A stretch of 64,000 nt of DNA from Longimicrobiales bacterium. GTDB lineage: Bacteria > Gemmatimonadota > Gemmatimonadetes > Longimicrobiales > Gaopeijiaceae. The position numbers were made by a program, and so were the translations under genes. Within the stretch, counting starts at the first letter, position 1, and the number at the start of each line of letters is the position of its first letter. This document shows positions 46,831 to 56,800 of the stretch, one piece after another. The DNA is taken from assembly GCA_958296005.1 (NCBI GenBank), contig CATQHQ010000001.1, positions 822,134 to 886,133 of the forward strand, written 5' to 3'. The notes beneath the pieces were generated by a model, which was given only the letters and a program-made list of their open reading frames with translations, was not told the origin of the DNA and searched no databases.

Positions 46831-47244
46831 CTATGTTCCGGGAAGTATCGGTTGGTTGCCGCCCTCAACGACATCGAAGCTGATTTGTTTCTTTAGATCG
46901 TTGTTGACGAATATTGCAAATTGGTGTCCGCCAAATTTCTTGAACGGCAGTCCCTTTATGTCTAGAATGTGATTGAATATCTTCGAATCGGTTTCCTTCG
47001 ATACTGTGATGCTACCCTCCATGCGCAACAGGTCCTTGCCGTCTTGGTCCATGCATCGTATCTCAATCGACTGCTCGCGACCGAGCTCCACCTGCTCGAC
47101 CTCCATCTGGAGAACCAATCTCATTTCCGGATGAGAGATCGGTACCGACGGCACCAATATTTGACTAAACACCCCCATGATGTTCAGCTTTCCATCCTGA
47201 CTGACGTTCGCATAGTCTGCCAGAACTGCAAGGGTAATCCTCAT
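46831..47244 (-). CDS. DUF6941 family protein
   Basis: The 137-residue product (MRITLAVLADYANVSQDGKL and NIMGVFSQI at its start) matches the DUF6941 family of small beta-rich proteins of unknown function. It has a good AAGGAAGG site before its ATG and no signal peptide or membrane segment. Local base composition is more AT-rich than the flanking chromosomal genes, so it may belong to the island. It runs leftward, just upstream of the HicB-like gene on the same strand, with 15 bases between them. Confidence 0.7.
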   Translation of the reverse strand: MRITLAVLADYANVSQDGKLNIMGVFSQILVPSVPISHPEMRLVLQMEVEQVELGREQSIEIRCMDQDGKDLLRMEGSITVSKETDSKIFNHILDIKGLPFKKFGGHQFAIFVNNDLKKQISFDVVEGGNQPILPGT

Positions 47245-47325
47245 GGCGACCTTCCTTGTTCGGGGGTTCGTATCGGACGATAAGGTGGTTCAGGAAGTTC
47301 GGATTGTCCAGAGACCCCTGCCCCC

Positions 47326-48798
47326 TTACGAGATCCCCACCCGCCCCCGCACGTCCTCCAGCATCTTGGGCGAGTCGTAGCCCACGCCGTCCTTGAACAC
47401 CACCGTGACGTTGCGGATCGCCGACGGGTCGGCGGTTAGGTCGCCGGTCATGACGACCAGGTCGGCGATCTTGCCGGCCTCGACCGTGCCCAGGTCGTCG
47501 AACACGTCCAGCACGCGGGCGCCGTTGGCACTGACCACCTTCACGGCCTCGGCGGGGGAGAACCCGCCCTCGATCAGAAGCTCGTAGTTGCGCTGGTCGC
47601 CGTAGCCCGGCAGCGCGCCGCCGTTGCCCGTGGGATCGACCCCCGCCGCCAGCACCCCGCCGGCGTCGTGGAACGCCTTCTCATAGGCCATTGCGTTCTT
47701 CAGCCACTCGACGGGGTAGCCGGTTTCGTCGATCTGGGCCTTGCTGGCCAGGTAGTCCTCCCGGACGGCCGGCGCCATGGCGTCCAGAGAGCGCGCGTCT
47801 TGGACGGGGCGTCCCTGGAAGAAGAGCTCGTAGACGGCCAGAGTGGACGTCATCGGCACGCCGGCGTCGATCATCGCCTTGAAGGTGGCGGCGACTTCGG
47901 GGCTGGCGACGTCCACCTGCGTTGCGGACGCCAGCAGGCCCGACGGGCACTCGTCCTCGGCCCGGCCCGGCGAGTAGTCGCTGTTGGTGGGCAGGCCGTG
48001 CTCGATGTTGTCGATCCCCAGCGCCACGGCCTCCGTGAAGCTGACGGAGCAGAGGTGGCCCGTGACCTTGATCCCCTGCTTGTGCGCTTCGTCTATTGCG
48101 GCGCCCAGCTCCTCCGAGCGGATGTTGGTGTACGCCTTCAGCCATGTGGCGCCCTCGGCGGCCCAGTAGCGCACGAAGCGCCGGGCCTGCTCGGGCGACT
48201 CCAGCATTGTCATCGTGGACATGCCGCCCCCGGCCGTGATGTAGGGCGCGGTGACGTGGATGCGCGGACCCGGCACGCTCCCCCTCTCGATCTCGGCCCG
48301 CAGGTTGAGTTCGGCGAAGGGCTGGCGGCTGCCCGTCGTGCGCACCGTCGTGACGCCGCTTCCCAGGTAGAGCCGCGGCGCGCTGTAGGTGAGCTGGGCG
48401 GCCCGGCCCCCGGCGGCCGTGTAGTAGAGGTGGTTGTGCAGGCCCACCATCCCCGGGATGACGGTATGGCCCGACAGCTCCATGACCTCGGCGCCCGCCG
48501 GGATCTGCACCTGCCCGGCAGCTCCCACGGCGGAGATCCGGTTCCCCTCGATCACGACCGTCTGGTTCTGGAGCGCGGGCCCGCCGGTACCGTCCAGCAC
48601 GGTGATGCCCCGGAGCGCCACGGTCTCGGCGTTCACGGCCACGTAGGACGCAGCCTGGGAGCCGTCGAGAGGTCGCTGTGCGGATGCGGATGCGGATGCG
48701 AGGACGGAGACGACGGCGGCAACTGCAACGGCCAGTGCGGCCAGGGCTGTCCCGCCGGGAGCGGCCGTGCGGTTCCTAGTGGTGTGCATCGCCATCAT
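47326..48798 (-). CDS. Exported metal-dependent amidohydrolase (imidazolonepropionase/prolidase-like)
   Basis: The 490-residue product has a long signal peptide (ALAALAVAVAAVVSVLASAS, ending near AQR). The metal sites are visible: HNH in GMVGLHNHLYY, Lys in ATWLKAYT, His in VTGHLCSV and IEHGL, and Asp in AAGVDPTG. The final GKIADLVVMTGDL is typical of the amidohydrolase superfamily. It is a periplasmic hydrolase of unknown substrate, perhaps a peptide or cyclic amide. Three in-frame ATGs (48798, 48795, 48789) compete near AGGGGG; the longest is given. Its 3' end has been duplicated at 46189-46387. Confidence 0.9.
   Translation of the reverse strand: MMAMHTTRNRTAAPGGTALAALAVAVAAVVSVLASASASAQRPLDGSQAASYVAVNAETVALRGITVLDGTGGPALQNQTVVIEGNRISAVGAAGQVQIPAGAEVMELSGHTVIPGMVGLHNHLYYTAAGGRAAQLTYSAPRLYLGSGVTTVRTTGSRQPFAELNLRAEIERGSVPGPRIHVTAPYITAGGGMSTMTMLESPEQARRFVRYWAAEGATWLKAYTNIRSEELGAAIDEAHKQGIKVTGHLCSVSFTEAVALGIDNIEHGLPTNSDYSPGRAEDECPSGLLASATQVDVASPEVAATFKAMIDAGVPMTSTLAVYELFFQGRPVQDARSLDAMAPAVREDYLASKAQIDETGYPVEWLKNAMAYEKAFHDAGGVLAAGVDPTGNGGALPGYGDQRNYELLIEGGFSPAEAVKVVSANGARVLDVFDDLGTVEAGKIADLVVMTGDLTADPSAIRNVTVVFKDGVGYDSPKMLEDVRGRVGIS
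48679..48696. repeat. Hexanucleotide microsatellite inside a signal peptide
   Basis: TGCGGA is repeated three times in a row, followed by a partial copy, encoding alternating Ser and Ala (SASASA) in the amidohydrolase signal peptide. Slippage would change the peptide by two residues per unit without shifting frame. Confidence 0.6.
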
Positions 48799-48953
48799 TC
48801 CCCCTGTTATGCTGTCGATTCCGTGAACCGCCATTATGGACCGGACCGGGTGGTCGCGCCAGCGACGCCCAGCCCGATGATCACGCGTTGATCCCCAAGA
48901 TGTTAGGGTAGCATCTGTTCGCCACATCCTCCCACTCAGCCCAGGAATCCAAA

Positions 48954-50219
48954 ATGATCCACCGTCGCATCCTCGCCTGCGCCTCCGCATGCCTCCTCGC
49001 CGCCACGGCCAGCGCCCCAGCCGCCCTGAAGGCTCAAGAGGTCCTCGACCTGCCGGGAGACGACCGGCCTCTGTCGTCCGGCGCGTTCGAGGAGGTGTAC
49101 CGAGCGGGCGCTCCGGGCGTCCTGCTCAGCAGTGTCGCCAGGGCGGAGTTCGACCAGGACGGCGCGTTGTACTTGATGGACGGCTCTCCGGAGCTTCGGC
49201 TCCTGGCGATCAGCGACGGCGGAAGCTCGGCACGCGAGATCGGCCGTCAAGGCGAGGGACCTGGAGAGTTTACGATGCTCACCCACTTCGCAACCGTGGT
49301 CGATGGGCGGATCGCCGCCTTCGACGCCCAGCACAACGCGTACCAAATATTCGCCGCCGACGGCACGTTCGAGGGCATGGTGAAGTTGGGTGGTGGGGGC
49401 GGTGGCCCTCTGGGCATGATGGCGAACGTGGGACGAACGGCGCGGGCGGATCGAACCGGGACCAGCTTGATCTCGCTGAACGCGATGAGCTTTGACTTGT
49501 CGGGCATCGAATCGGGCCAAGCCACGGCCGAAATGCGCGGGAGAACCCTTGAACGCATCGGTCTCGAAAGCGAGGAGGCCGAGATCGACACAGTGCTGGT
49601 CGCTTGGTCGCCGCCGCCGGGCGAGGACGGGGAGATGAACATCCAGGGGTTTAGCATGAACTTCGGCGGAGGCATCCGGGTCTTCGAGCCGCAGCTTCAC
49701 TACGACCCGTTGCCCGGCGACATGATCGCGGTCTCCGACTCGTCGGCCTACGCAATCAAGGTCGCAACCGGCGACGGCGCAGTCGTACGGGTCATGCGCC
49801 GCCCCTTCGCGCCCCGCACGGTTACGAGCGACATGCGGCAGTCCGCCAAGGACTTGGTCCGCCGTCAAGCCGAAGAAGACGAGAACTTGGCGGAGCTCCA
49901 GGCCTACATCGGGCCGTTCATCGAGCAGCAGCTGGAGCAGATGCAGTTCTACCACGAAGTGCCGGTCGTGTCCGCACTCAAGGCCGGGTGGGAGCGCACG
50001 ATCTGGGTCATGAGGTCGGGCGACGAGCCCTGGCGCGAAGATGCCGACGGTCCCATCGACGTATTGACGGCCGACGGCGAGTACTTGGGGACGTTCCCTC
50101 CGGGGGAGACGGAGATGCCCCTAGCCTTCGGCCCGGACGGGCTGGCCGCGTTCGTTGAAGTCGACGACTTCGACGTGCCCACCGTCGTGGTGAAGCGGCT
50201 GCCGGAGGGGCTGCGGTAG
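48954..50219 (+). CDS. Exported 6-bladed beta-propeller-like protein
   Basis: The 421-residue product has a signal peptide (MIHRRILACASACLLAATAS) with a likely cleavage after ALKAQ. The propeller signature REIGRQGEGPGEF lies near residue 100. The rest (GSPELRLLAISDGGSSA, FAADGTFEGMV, and the end AFVEVDDFDVPTVVVKRLPE) fits repeated blades. Function is unknown. It is divergent from the amidohydrolase with 155 bases between them and convergent with the M28 peptidase. Confidence 0.75.
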   Translation: MIHRRILACASACLLAATASAPAALKAQEVLDLPGDDRPLSSGAFEEVYRAGAPGVLLSSVARAEFDQDGALYLMDGSPELRLLAISDGGSSAREIGRQGEGPGEFTMLTHFATVVDGRIAAFDAQHNAYQIFAADGTFEGMVKLGGGGGGPLGMMANVGRTARADRTGTSLISLNAMSFDLSGIESGQATAEMRGRTLERIGLESEEAEIDTVLVAWSPPPGEDGEMNIQGFSMNFGGGIRVFEPQLHYDPLPGDMIAVSDSSAYAIKVATGDGAVVRVMRRPFAPRTVTSDMRQSAKDLVRRQAEEDENLAELQAYIGPFIEQQLEQMQFYHEVPVVSALKAGWERTIWVMRSGDEPWREDADGPIDVLTADGEYLGTFPPGETEMPLAFGPDGLAAFVEVDDFDVPTVVVKRLPEGLR

Positions 50220-50229
50220 GCCCGAGTTG

Positions 50230-51822
50230 CTAGCCTCCCGCGCTCCGGCGGGGCGGCCGACACTGGGGCCACGTCCCAGGCTGACCTGTTCTCGGGTCCT
50301 CCGGCAGTACCCGGGGCGTCACCGCGACGCGCTCCGGGTCCTCCGAAGCGGCGTATGCGAGCATGGCGGCCAGCGTCGCGTTGTTCCGCAGGTCGTCAAA
50401 GACGATCTTGTCGAAGGTGTCGCGGTTGGTGTGCCACGTGTACTGGCGGTAGTCGGGGTAGTTGGACTGGAGCCGGAAGCCGGGGGCCGGCTTGCAGATG
50501 AACGACATGTGGTCCGAGCCGCCACGCTCGGGCACCCCCGGCACGTCCAGCTCGATATGTCCGGTGATCTCCGGGGGAATCGCCTCCAACCAGCGGGCGA
50601 AGTGCCTGCCGGCCCCCAGAAAGCCCTGCATCCGGATGTAGTCGATCCGCCAAGTGCCGTTGTCCTGATTGAACGCCGCCTGCAGGCTGTCCACCACTTC
50701 TGGGTTGTCGGCGGCGAAGGCGGTGGAGCCGATCAGCCCCTGCTCCTCGCCTCCCCAGTGTCCCACGAGGATCGTCCGGCGTGGGTTCGGATAGGCCGCC
50801 CGCAGGATGCGCATCGCCTCGTGCATCATGATCGTGCCCGTCCCGTTGTCGGTGGCACCCGACGCGCCGTCCCACGAGTCCAGATGGGCGCTCAGCACCA
50901 CGTACTCGTCCGGGAGCTCGGCGCCCGGGATCGTCGCCACCACGTTGAAGGCGGGCACGTCGCCCAGGAACTCGGCGTCGGCCTGTAGCCGGACCCGCGG
51001 ACCCTGGCCCCCAGCGGCGAGCCGGTGCACCAGCGAGTAGTCCTCGCACGAGAGGTGCACGGACGGGATGTTGCGGGTCTGGGACGAGAAGATCTTGTCC
51101 ACGCCCCAGCCCTGCGACCACCTCCCAGTCAGCACTCCCACGGCCCCCGACTCCTCAAGACGCTCCGGCCCGCCGGCCCGTGCGAACTGCTGGAACACGG
51201 CCTGCCAAGCGCTTCGAGCCGCGTTGCGGGCTTCGGTCATGCGCTGGAAGCTCTCCGGCGTCGCGTGGTCCTGCCACGACTGATCCTCCCGGCAGGTGGG
51301 CTCGGCGAAGGTAGTGGCGACGAACTTCCCCTCCACCTGCGCGAACCAGCCGTCCCAGTCCGCCCCCGCGCCGTCGGGAAGCGTCACCACGTCCCCCTCG
51401 ACGGGCCCGTCGGTGCCGGGGCTCCACGCCAGGATCATGCCCTCCAGCGAGCGAACCCTGGGCGCCAGCAGGTCGATATGGGTCACGCCCCGCTCCCATC
51501 CGGTCCACGTCCCGTACTCTTGCCGCTCCGCCTCGATGCCCCAGCGCTCGTAGTTGGCGATCAGCCAATCCGCCGAGCGGTCGTAGGCGGGCGAACCCAT
51601 GAGCCTCGGGCCGATCGAGTCGAGCAGCGCTTGCGAGAGGTCGTAGACCATGCTTTGTTCGCCCATCCCCTCGTCCCAGATCGCCCGGATCACCGGGTCG
51701 TCCGTGGGGAAGGTCTGGGGGGCAGGCGCGGCTTGGAGCGGCTGGAACGGAGCCGTCGCGACGGCGAGGACGGCGACGGACGCGCCCAGAGCGATCGTCT
51801 TTCCGGAGCGGAAGGAGGCCAT
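50230..51822 (-). CDS. Exported M28-family zinc metallopeptidase
   Basis: The 530-residue product has a signal peptide (TIALGASVAVLAVATAP). Zinc ligands and catalytic residues are in place: LSAHLDSWDGASGATDNGTG (His and Asp), HWGGEEQGLIGS (Glu-Glu), FNQDNG (Asp) and GGSDHMSF (His). This matches M28 aminopeptidase/carboxypeptidase Q-like enzymes with an inserted PA domain in the middle. It probably trims peptides in the periplasm. The ATG at 51822 directly touches the ATG of the next gene on the opposite strand (CATATG). Confidence 0.92.
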   Translation of the reverse strand: MASFRSGKTIALGASVAVLAVATAPFQPLQAAPAPQTFPTDDPVIRAIWDEGMGEQSMVYDLSQALLDSIGPRLMGSPAYDRSADWLIANYERWGIEAERQEYGTWTGWERGVTHIDLLAPRVRSLEGMILAWSPGTDGPVEGDVVTLPDGAGADWDGWFAQVEGKFVATTFAEPTCREDQSWQDHATPESFQRMTEARNAARSAWQAVFQQFARAGGPERLEESGAVGVLTGRWSQGWGVDKIFSSQTRNIPSVHLSCEDYSLVHRLAAGGQGPRVRLQADAEFLGDVPAFNVVATIPGAELPDEYVVLSAHLDSWDGASGATDNGTGTIMMHEAMRILRAAYPNPRRTILVGHWGGEEQGLIGSTAFAADNPEVVDSLQAAFNQDNGTWRIDYIRMQGFLGAGRHFARWLEAIPPEITGHIELDVPGVPERGGSDHMSFICKPAPGFRLQSNYPDYRQYTWHTNRDTFDKIVFDDLRNNATLAAMLAYAASEDPERVAVTPRVLPEDPRTGQPGTWPQCRPPRRSAGG

Positions 51823-52440
51823 ATGAGTTCTCTCGGGATCGGGTTTCGACAGAAACGGGTGGCTAGCGTCCCGCCAGCCTGCAAGATACTGCTTCTGACG
51901 GTCGCGGCGGGCAATCTCCTGGGGCTTGGCGGCACTCCCAGCCGCTTGAATGCCCAGCCGACGCCACCCGAAGAGGCCGCTCGCGAGTTCTTCGAGGCGT
52001 TGGGCCGCCTTCAATGGGAAGAGATGGCCGCCCGCCTTCACACTCAAGTGCTGGACGAGTTCCATCTGATCACCCGCCAGCTAGTGGACAGCCGGGTCGG
52101 CGACAGCGTCCTCGTTCAGCTGTACGACGCCTCCCGAGCCGAGTGGGAGTCTTGGCCCGCCCGCTACGCCTTCCGCCGCACGATGGAAGGGTTGGTGCGC
52201 TACGCCCGAGGGCTGATGGAATCGCAAGTGGCGACGGACTTCCGCGTACTGGGGACTGTGCCCGAGGGCGACGCGATCCGGCACGTGGTGTACCGGGAGA
52301 CCACAGACCACATGGGCACGACCACCGGCGGCGTCGCCACCATCTCGCTGACGCTGGAGGACGGGCGGTGGCAAGTGCGCGCCAACGCCGAGCTGGAAGT
52401 GCTGAAGGCGTCCTTGCGCGGCATCCCCATCGGGCGCTAG
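51823..52440 (+). CDS. Exported hypothetical protein (NTF2/DUF-like small domain)
   Basis: The 205-residue product has an N-terminal hydrophobic segment (ACKILLLTVAAGNLLGLGG) ending near LNAQP, so it is probably secreted. The mature part (EAAREFFEALGRLQWEEMAA, then GVATISLTLEDGRWQVRANAE) has the alpha-then-beta layout of an NTF2-like fold, but I cannot name a family. The ATG at 51823 has GAAGGAGG five bases upstream; a later GTG is possible. It is followed 9 bases later by a lipoprotein gene on the same strand. Confidence 0.6.
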   Translation: MSSLGIGFRQKRVASVPPACKILLLTVAAGNLLGLGGTPSRLNAQPTPPEEAAREFFEALGRLQWEEMAARLHTQVLDEFHLITRQLVDSRVGDSVLVQLYDASRAEWESWPARYAFRRTMEGLVRYARGLMESQVATDFRVLGTVPEGDAIRHVVYRETTDHMGTTTGGVATISLTLEDGRWQVRANAELEVLKASLRGIPIGR

Positions 52441-52449
52441 CTGTAGTCC

Positions 52450-53616
52450 ATGTCCCTCTCGTTCTATTCAAGGATGCTTACAGGTGGCCTGCTGTCCTGG
52501 CTTCTTGCGGCCCTGGTTGCAACCTCGTGCGACTCATCAAGGGACATGACCGTGCGAGTCGACACCTTGAGCAGCGGCCGCGTGATGGTGTCCAACCCCG
52601 ACTTGGCCGCAGCTCCCGACAGCCCCGCTGTCCGACTGATTGAAGAGCTCCGCATCGGACGCGTTTTCGCCGACGACCCGGACGCGCCGGATCTCTTCGG
52701 TTCGATCATAGCGGTGGCCACAGACGACGCCGGCAAAATCTACGTGGCCGACGACCAATCGAGCGACATTCGCGTCTTCGATGCGTCGGGCAACTTCGTA
52801 AGGCGATTCGGGCGCAAAGGACGGGGTCCGGGCGAGTTCGGGTTCCTCGCTGGAGTCTTGTGGCAGCGACAGGAGGGGATCCTGTGGGCCATGGACATAA
52901 TTGGGTTGCGACTGCATGCGTTCGACTCGACCGGTGTGCTGTTGCACGAGAACCGTCACGGAGACTTCACCTTTTTGTCTGCACACTGGGAGGTCGTGGA
53001 TTCCAGCCGACACTTGGTCGAAGAGAGACCGAAGGACGTGCTAGTGAAGTACCGCACTTTGCCAAGTGGGCAGATCGTTGCTGCCGACACGTTGCGATAC
53101 CCGTCCGTGGACGTAGACACCTATGTGACTAGGTCGCCCGGCGTCGTTGCGTACAACACGGTGCCGATGTCGCCGTACACCGACTGGACGATCACGCCCG
53201 ACGGCAACGCATGGCTCGGCGTCACGTCCACGTACGAGTTCCACGAAGTGACGTTTGACGGCGACACGGTTCGCACCGTGCAGCTACGGCGCCCAGCTCC
53301 TCGACTGGAGGGACGGGAACGAGACAGCGTGGCGGCGACGACGAGGTTCCCGGCAGTCAAGTTGCCCAAGCACAAATCGGTTTTCCGGTCCCTGGACACC
53401 GGACCCCACGGTCGGCTATGGGTCGGGGTTGGTACGGGGGACATGGTGCGGAGCTGGGACCTCTTTGACCGATCCGGCTACTACCTGGGCAAGGTCGAGT
53501 CGCCCGTCCCCCTTCGGCGCCAATCGCGAATGGTGTTTGGCACCGAGACCGTGACGGGCGTGGTGGAAGACGATGTCGGGGCCCATTTCGTGGTGCGGCT
53601 CCGCCTGCCGAAGTAG
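52450..53616 (+). CDS. 6-bladed beta-propeller lipoprotein
   Basis: The 388-residue product has a lipobox-like end to its signal peptide (LLAALVATSCDSS), so it is probably lipid-anchored. The propeller motif GRKGRGPGEFGFLAG is near residue 120, preceded by DDAGKIYVADDQSSDIRVFD, both typical of the family also seen at 22703-24001 and 48954-50219. Function unknown. It is close behind the NTF2-like gene and probably co-transcribed. Confidence 0.8.
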   Translation: MSLSFYSRMLTGGLLSWLLAALVATSCDSSRDMTVRVDTLSSGRVMVSNPDLAAAPDSPAVRLIEELRIGRVFADDPDAPDLFGSIIAVATDDAGKIYVADDQSSDIRVFDASGNFVRRFGRKGRGPGEFGFLAGVLWQRQEGILWAMDIIGLRLHAFDSTGVLLHENRHGDFTFLSAHWEVVDSSRHLVEERPKDVLVKYRTLPSGQIVAADTLRYPSVDVDTYVTRSPGVVAYNTVPMSPYTDWTITPDGNAWLGVTSTYEFHEVTFDGDTVRTVQLRRPAPRLEGRERDSVAATTRFPAVKLPKHKSVFRSLDTGPHGRLWVGVGTGDMVRSWDLFDRSGYYLGKVESPVPLRRQSRMVFGTETVTGVVEDDVGAHFVVRLRLPK

Positions 53617-53834
53617 GCCAGCGCCGCACGGCCTGCTCGTCTACCTCTCGACCGCCCTCCCTGGCGTCCGATTCCGATGAGGGCGGGCGGAGCACCGGGG
53701 CAGGGTATCCCGCGCTCGCCTTTCGTCCTATCATGTAGCCTCCGGCGGGAGCCGTGCTCGCGAACCCGACGCCTGCGCCGGGCCTACGCCCCGGACCAAC
53801 CACCCCGCCAACCGAAAACGCCCAAGGACCTGCC
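53617..53834. other. Intergenic region before the VPS10-repeat gene
   Basis: 218 bases with no convincing gene. An open frame runs in from 53754 but has proline-rich, non-conserved sequence before the signal peptide, so it is treated as leader. I saw no clear promoter, terminator or repeat. Confidence 0.5.
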
Positions 53835-56800
53835 ATGACCCGGATCGCGCGCCTAATCGTCGCCCTCGCCGTCGCCGCCCCCACACTGGGCGGGCTCGCG
53901 CCGGCCGCGCCCACCAGCGCCCAGAGCGCAACCGACGCCCAAGCCGCCAGTGCCGGCTATCCGGAGAGCCTCTTCGCCGGGCTCCGGTACCGATACGCGG
54001 GGCCGTCGAGGGGGGGACGGGTCACGGCGGTGGCTGGACACCGAGCGCACCCCTCCACCTTCTACATGGGCGCCACCGGCGGCGGCGTGTGGAAGACGAC
54101 GGACTACGGCCACGTCTGGCGGAACGTCTCCGACGGCTACTTCGCCACGGCCTCCATCGGCGCGATCCGCGTTGCCGACTCCGACCCGAACGTGGTCTAC
54201 GTCTCCACGGGCTCCGACGGCATCCGCAGCAACGTCATCATCGGCACGGGCGTCTACAAGTCCACCGACGCGGGGGCGACTTGGCGCCATGTGGGCCTGG
54301 AGCGAACCGGCAACACCGGCGCGATCCTGATTCACCCGGAGGACCCGGAGCTGGTCTACGTGGCGGCGATCGGCAACCCCTTCGCGCCCAACCCGGAGCG
54401 GGGCGTCTACCGGAGTCGCGACGGCGGGGCCAACTGGGAGAACGTCCTCTTCGTCTCCGACAGCACCGGCGCAGTGGACTTGGAGTTCGCGCCGGACGAC
54501 CCGTCCACCGTCTACGCCAGCATGTGGCGCGGCGAGCGCAAGCCCTGGACGATCATCTCCGGCGCGCTGGAAGGGGGCGTCTACCGCTCCACCGATGGCG
54601 GCGACAGCTGGGAGCAGGCCACGGCCGGCCTCCCCACCGGCCTTCGGGGCAAGTCGGACTTGGCGGTGAGCGCCGCCGACCCGAACCGGGTGTACGTCCT
54701 CATGGAAGCACCAGCCGACAGCGGCGGCGTCTACCGCTCCGACGACCGGGGCGTCACCTGGCACCACGTCACCGACTTCGGTCCCATCCGCACTCGCGCT
54801 TTCTACTACACCAACCTGGAGGCGCACCCCACGGACCCGGACGTCCTCTGGGGGATGACCGAGGGCCACTGGATCTCCACCGACGGCGGCGAGAGCTGGT
54901 CCGCCCGTCCGACGCCCCACGGCGACAACCACGACATGTGGATCAACCCGGACAACCCGGAGATCATGATCCAGTCGAACGACGGCGGCGCCAACGTGTC
55001 GCTGGACGGTGGCGAGACGTGGTCCACCCAGTACAACCAGCCCACCGCCGAACTATATCAAGTCGACATCTCCGACGACTTCCCCTACCGGCTGTACGCG
55101 GGCCAGCAGGACAACTCGACGATCTCGGTGCCCAGCCTGCCCGAGCGATCCGAGCCCGGCGGTCCCCAATCGGCCTGGGAGGCCCACGGAGGATGCGAGA
55201 CCGGCCCAGTGGTGCCCAAGCCCGGCGACCCCGACATCGTGTACGCCAACTGCAAGGGCCGGTTCGGGCTCTACAATAGGCGCACGGGACAGGAGAAGCA
55301 GTACTACGTCGGCTTCGCCAACCTCTACGGCCACAACCCCAGGGACCTGGAGTTCCGCTTCCAGCGCGTCGTGCCGATCCACGTGTCGCCCCACGATCCC
55401 AACAAGGTGTACCACGGCTCCCAGTACGTGCACGTGACCACTAACGGGGGGCAGCTCTGGGAGACGATCTCCCCGGACCTGACCGCGTTCACGCCCGAGA
55501 CCCAGGTCGTGTCGGGGACGCCGATCACCCTCGACGTGACCGGCGAGGAGCACTTCTCGGTGCTCTACGACATTCAGGAATCGGTGCTGGAACCCGGCGT
55601 GATCTGGGCGGGCGCCAACGACGGCCCGGTGCACGTGACCCGCGACGGCGGCGCGAGCTGGAACGACGTGACGCCGCCGGGGATCGGTCCCTACGGACGA
55701 GTGCAGACGATCGAAGTGTCCCACCACGATCCTGCCGAGGCGTACGTGGCGATCCTCCGCTATCAGCTGGGCGACTTCGCGCCGTACGCCTACCGGACCA
55801 ACGACTACGGGGCGAGTTGGACGCGGATCACCACTGGCGACAACGGCGTTCCGGGCGACCACCCCGTGCGGGTTGTGCGCGAGGACCCGGAGCGGGAGGG
55901 TCTGCTGTACCTGGGAACCGAGTTCGGGATCTTCGTGTCGTTCGACGACGGAGGCAGCTGGCAACCCTTCCAGCTCAACCTGCCGGTCACGCCGATCACC
56001 GACATGAAGGTGGTTCAGGGAGACCTGGTCCTCTCCACGATGGGACGAGGCTTCTGGATCCTGCACAACCTCACGCCACTGCACTCCTTGGACGACCGCT
56101 TGGCCGAGGGCGGCCCACACCTTTTCCCCGTCCGCGACCCGTACCGGTTGCGGTACGGCGGCCGAGGCGGCGGGCGCTTCGGGAGTCGGTTGCCGCACCT
56201 GCCCGAGTACCCGTCGGCAGGCGCAAAGATCGACTACGTGCTGCCCGAAGGGGCGACGGGTCCGCTGGCCCTGGAGATCACGAACGCCGCGGGCGACGTG
56301 GTGCGCTCCTTCTCCAGCGAGGCGCCCGGCGAGTACGAGGCACCCCCCTCCGAGCCCGGCATGAGGGAGTGGCGTCTGGAGCGGTTCGGCACGCCGCGCC
56401 TGCCCACCGGCCCCGGCGCCCACCGCTTCAACTGGGACTTGGCCTACCCGGGGCCCTGGGACACGAACCCGGACCGGTCGGGACGCGGCGGCCCCATGGT
56501 CCCTCCGGGCACCTACACCGCGCATCTGTCGAGCGGCGACTGGAGCGCCAGCCGGACGTTCGAGGTGCGGATGGATCCGCGGGTAGTGGAAGAAGGCGTC
56601 GGCGTCGGCGAAGTGAGGCGGCAAGTCCACCTGGCGTTGCAGGTTCGGGACGCCTTGAGCGAAGCCCGACTGGCGGTCCACCGCATTCAGGAGGCCCGGG
56701 AGCGCGGCGGCGGTAGCCTGTCCGCCGAAGTGCAGGCGGTGGAGCAGGAGCTGGTCACGACCCCGATCCGCTACTCCCGTCCGATGCTCGTGGACCAGCT

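Noticed and set aside
25514..47325. Prophage or integrative element carrying the island
   Set aside because: No integrase, recombinase, transposase, phage structural gene or tRNA attachment site was recognised within or beside it.
48888..48914. Promoter with TTGATC and TAGCAT upstream of the propeller gene at 48954
   Set aside because: Spacing is only 15 bases and the match to consensus is too weak to report.
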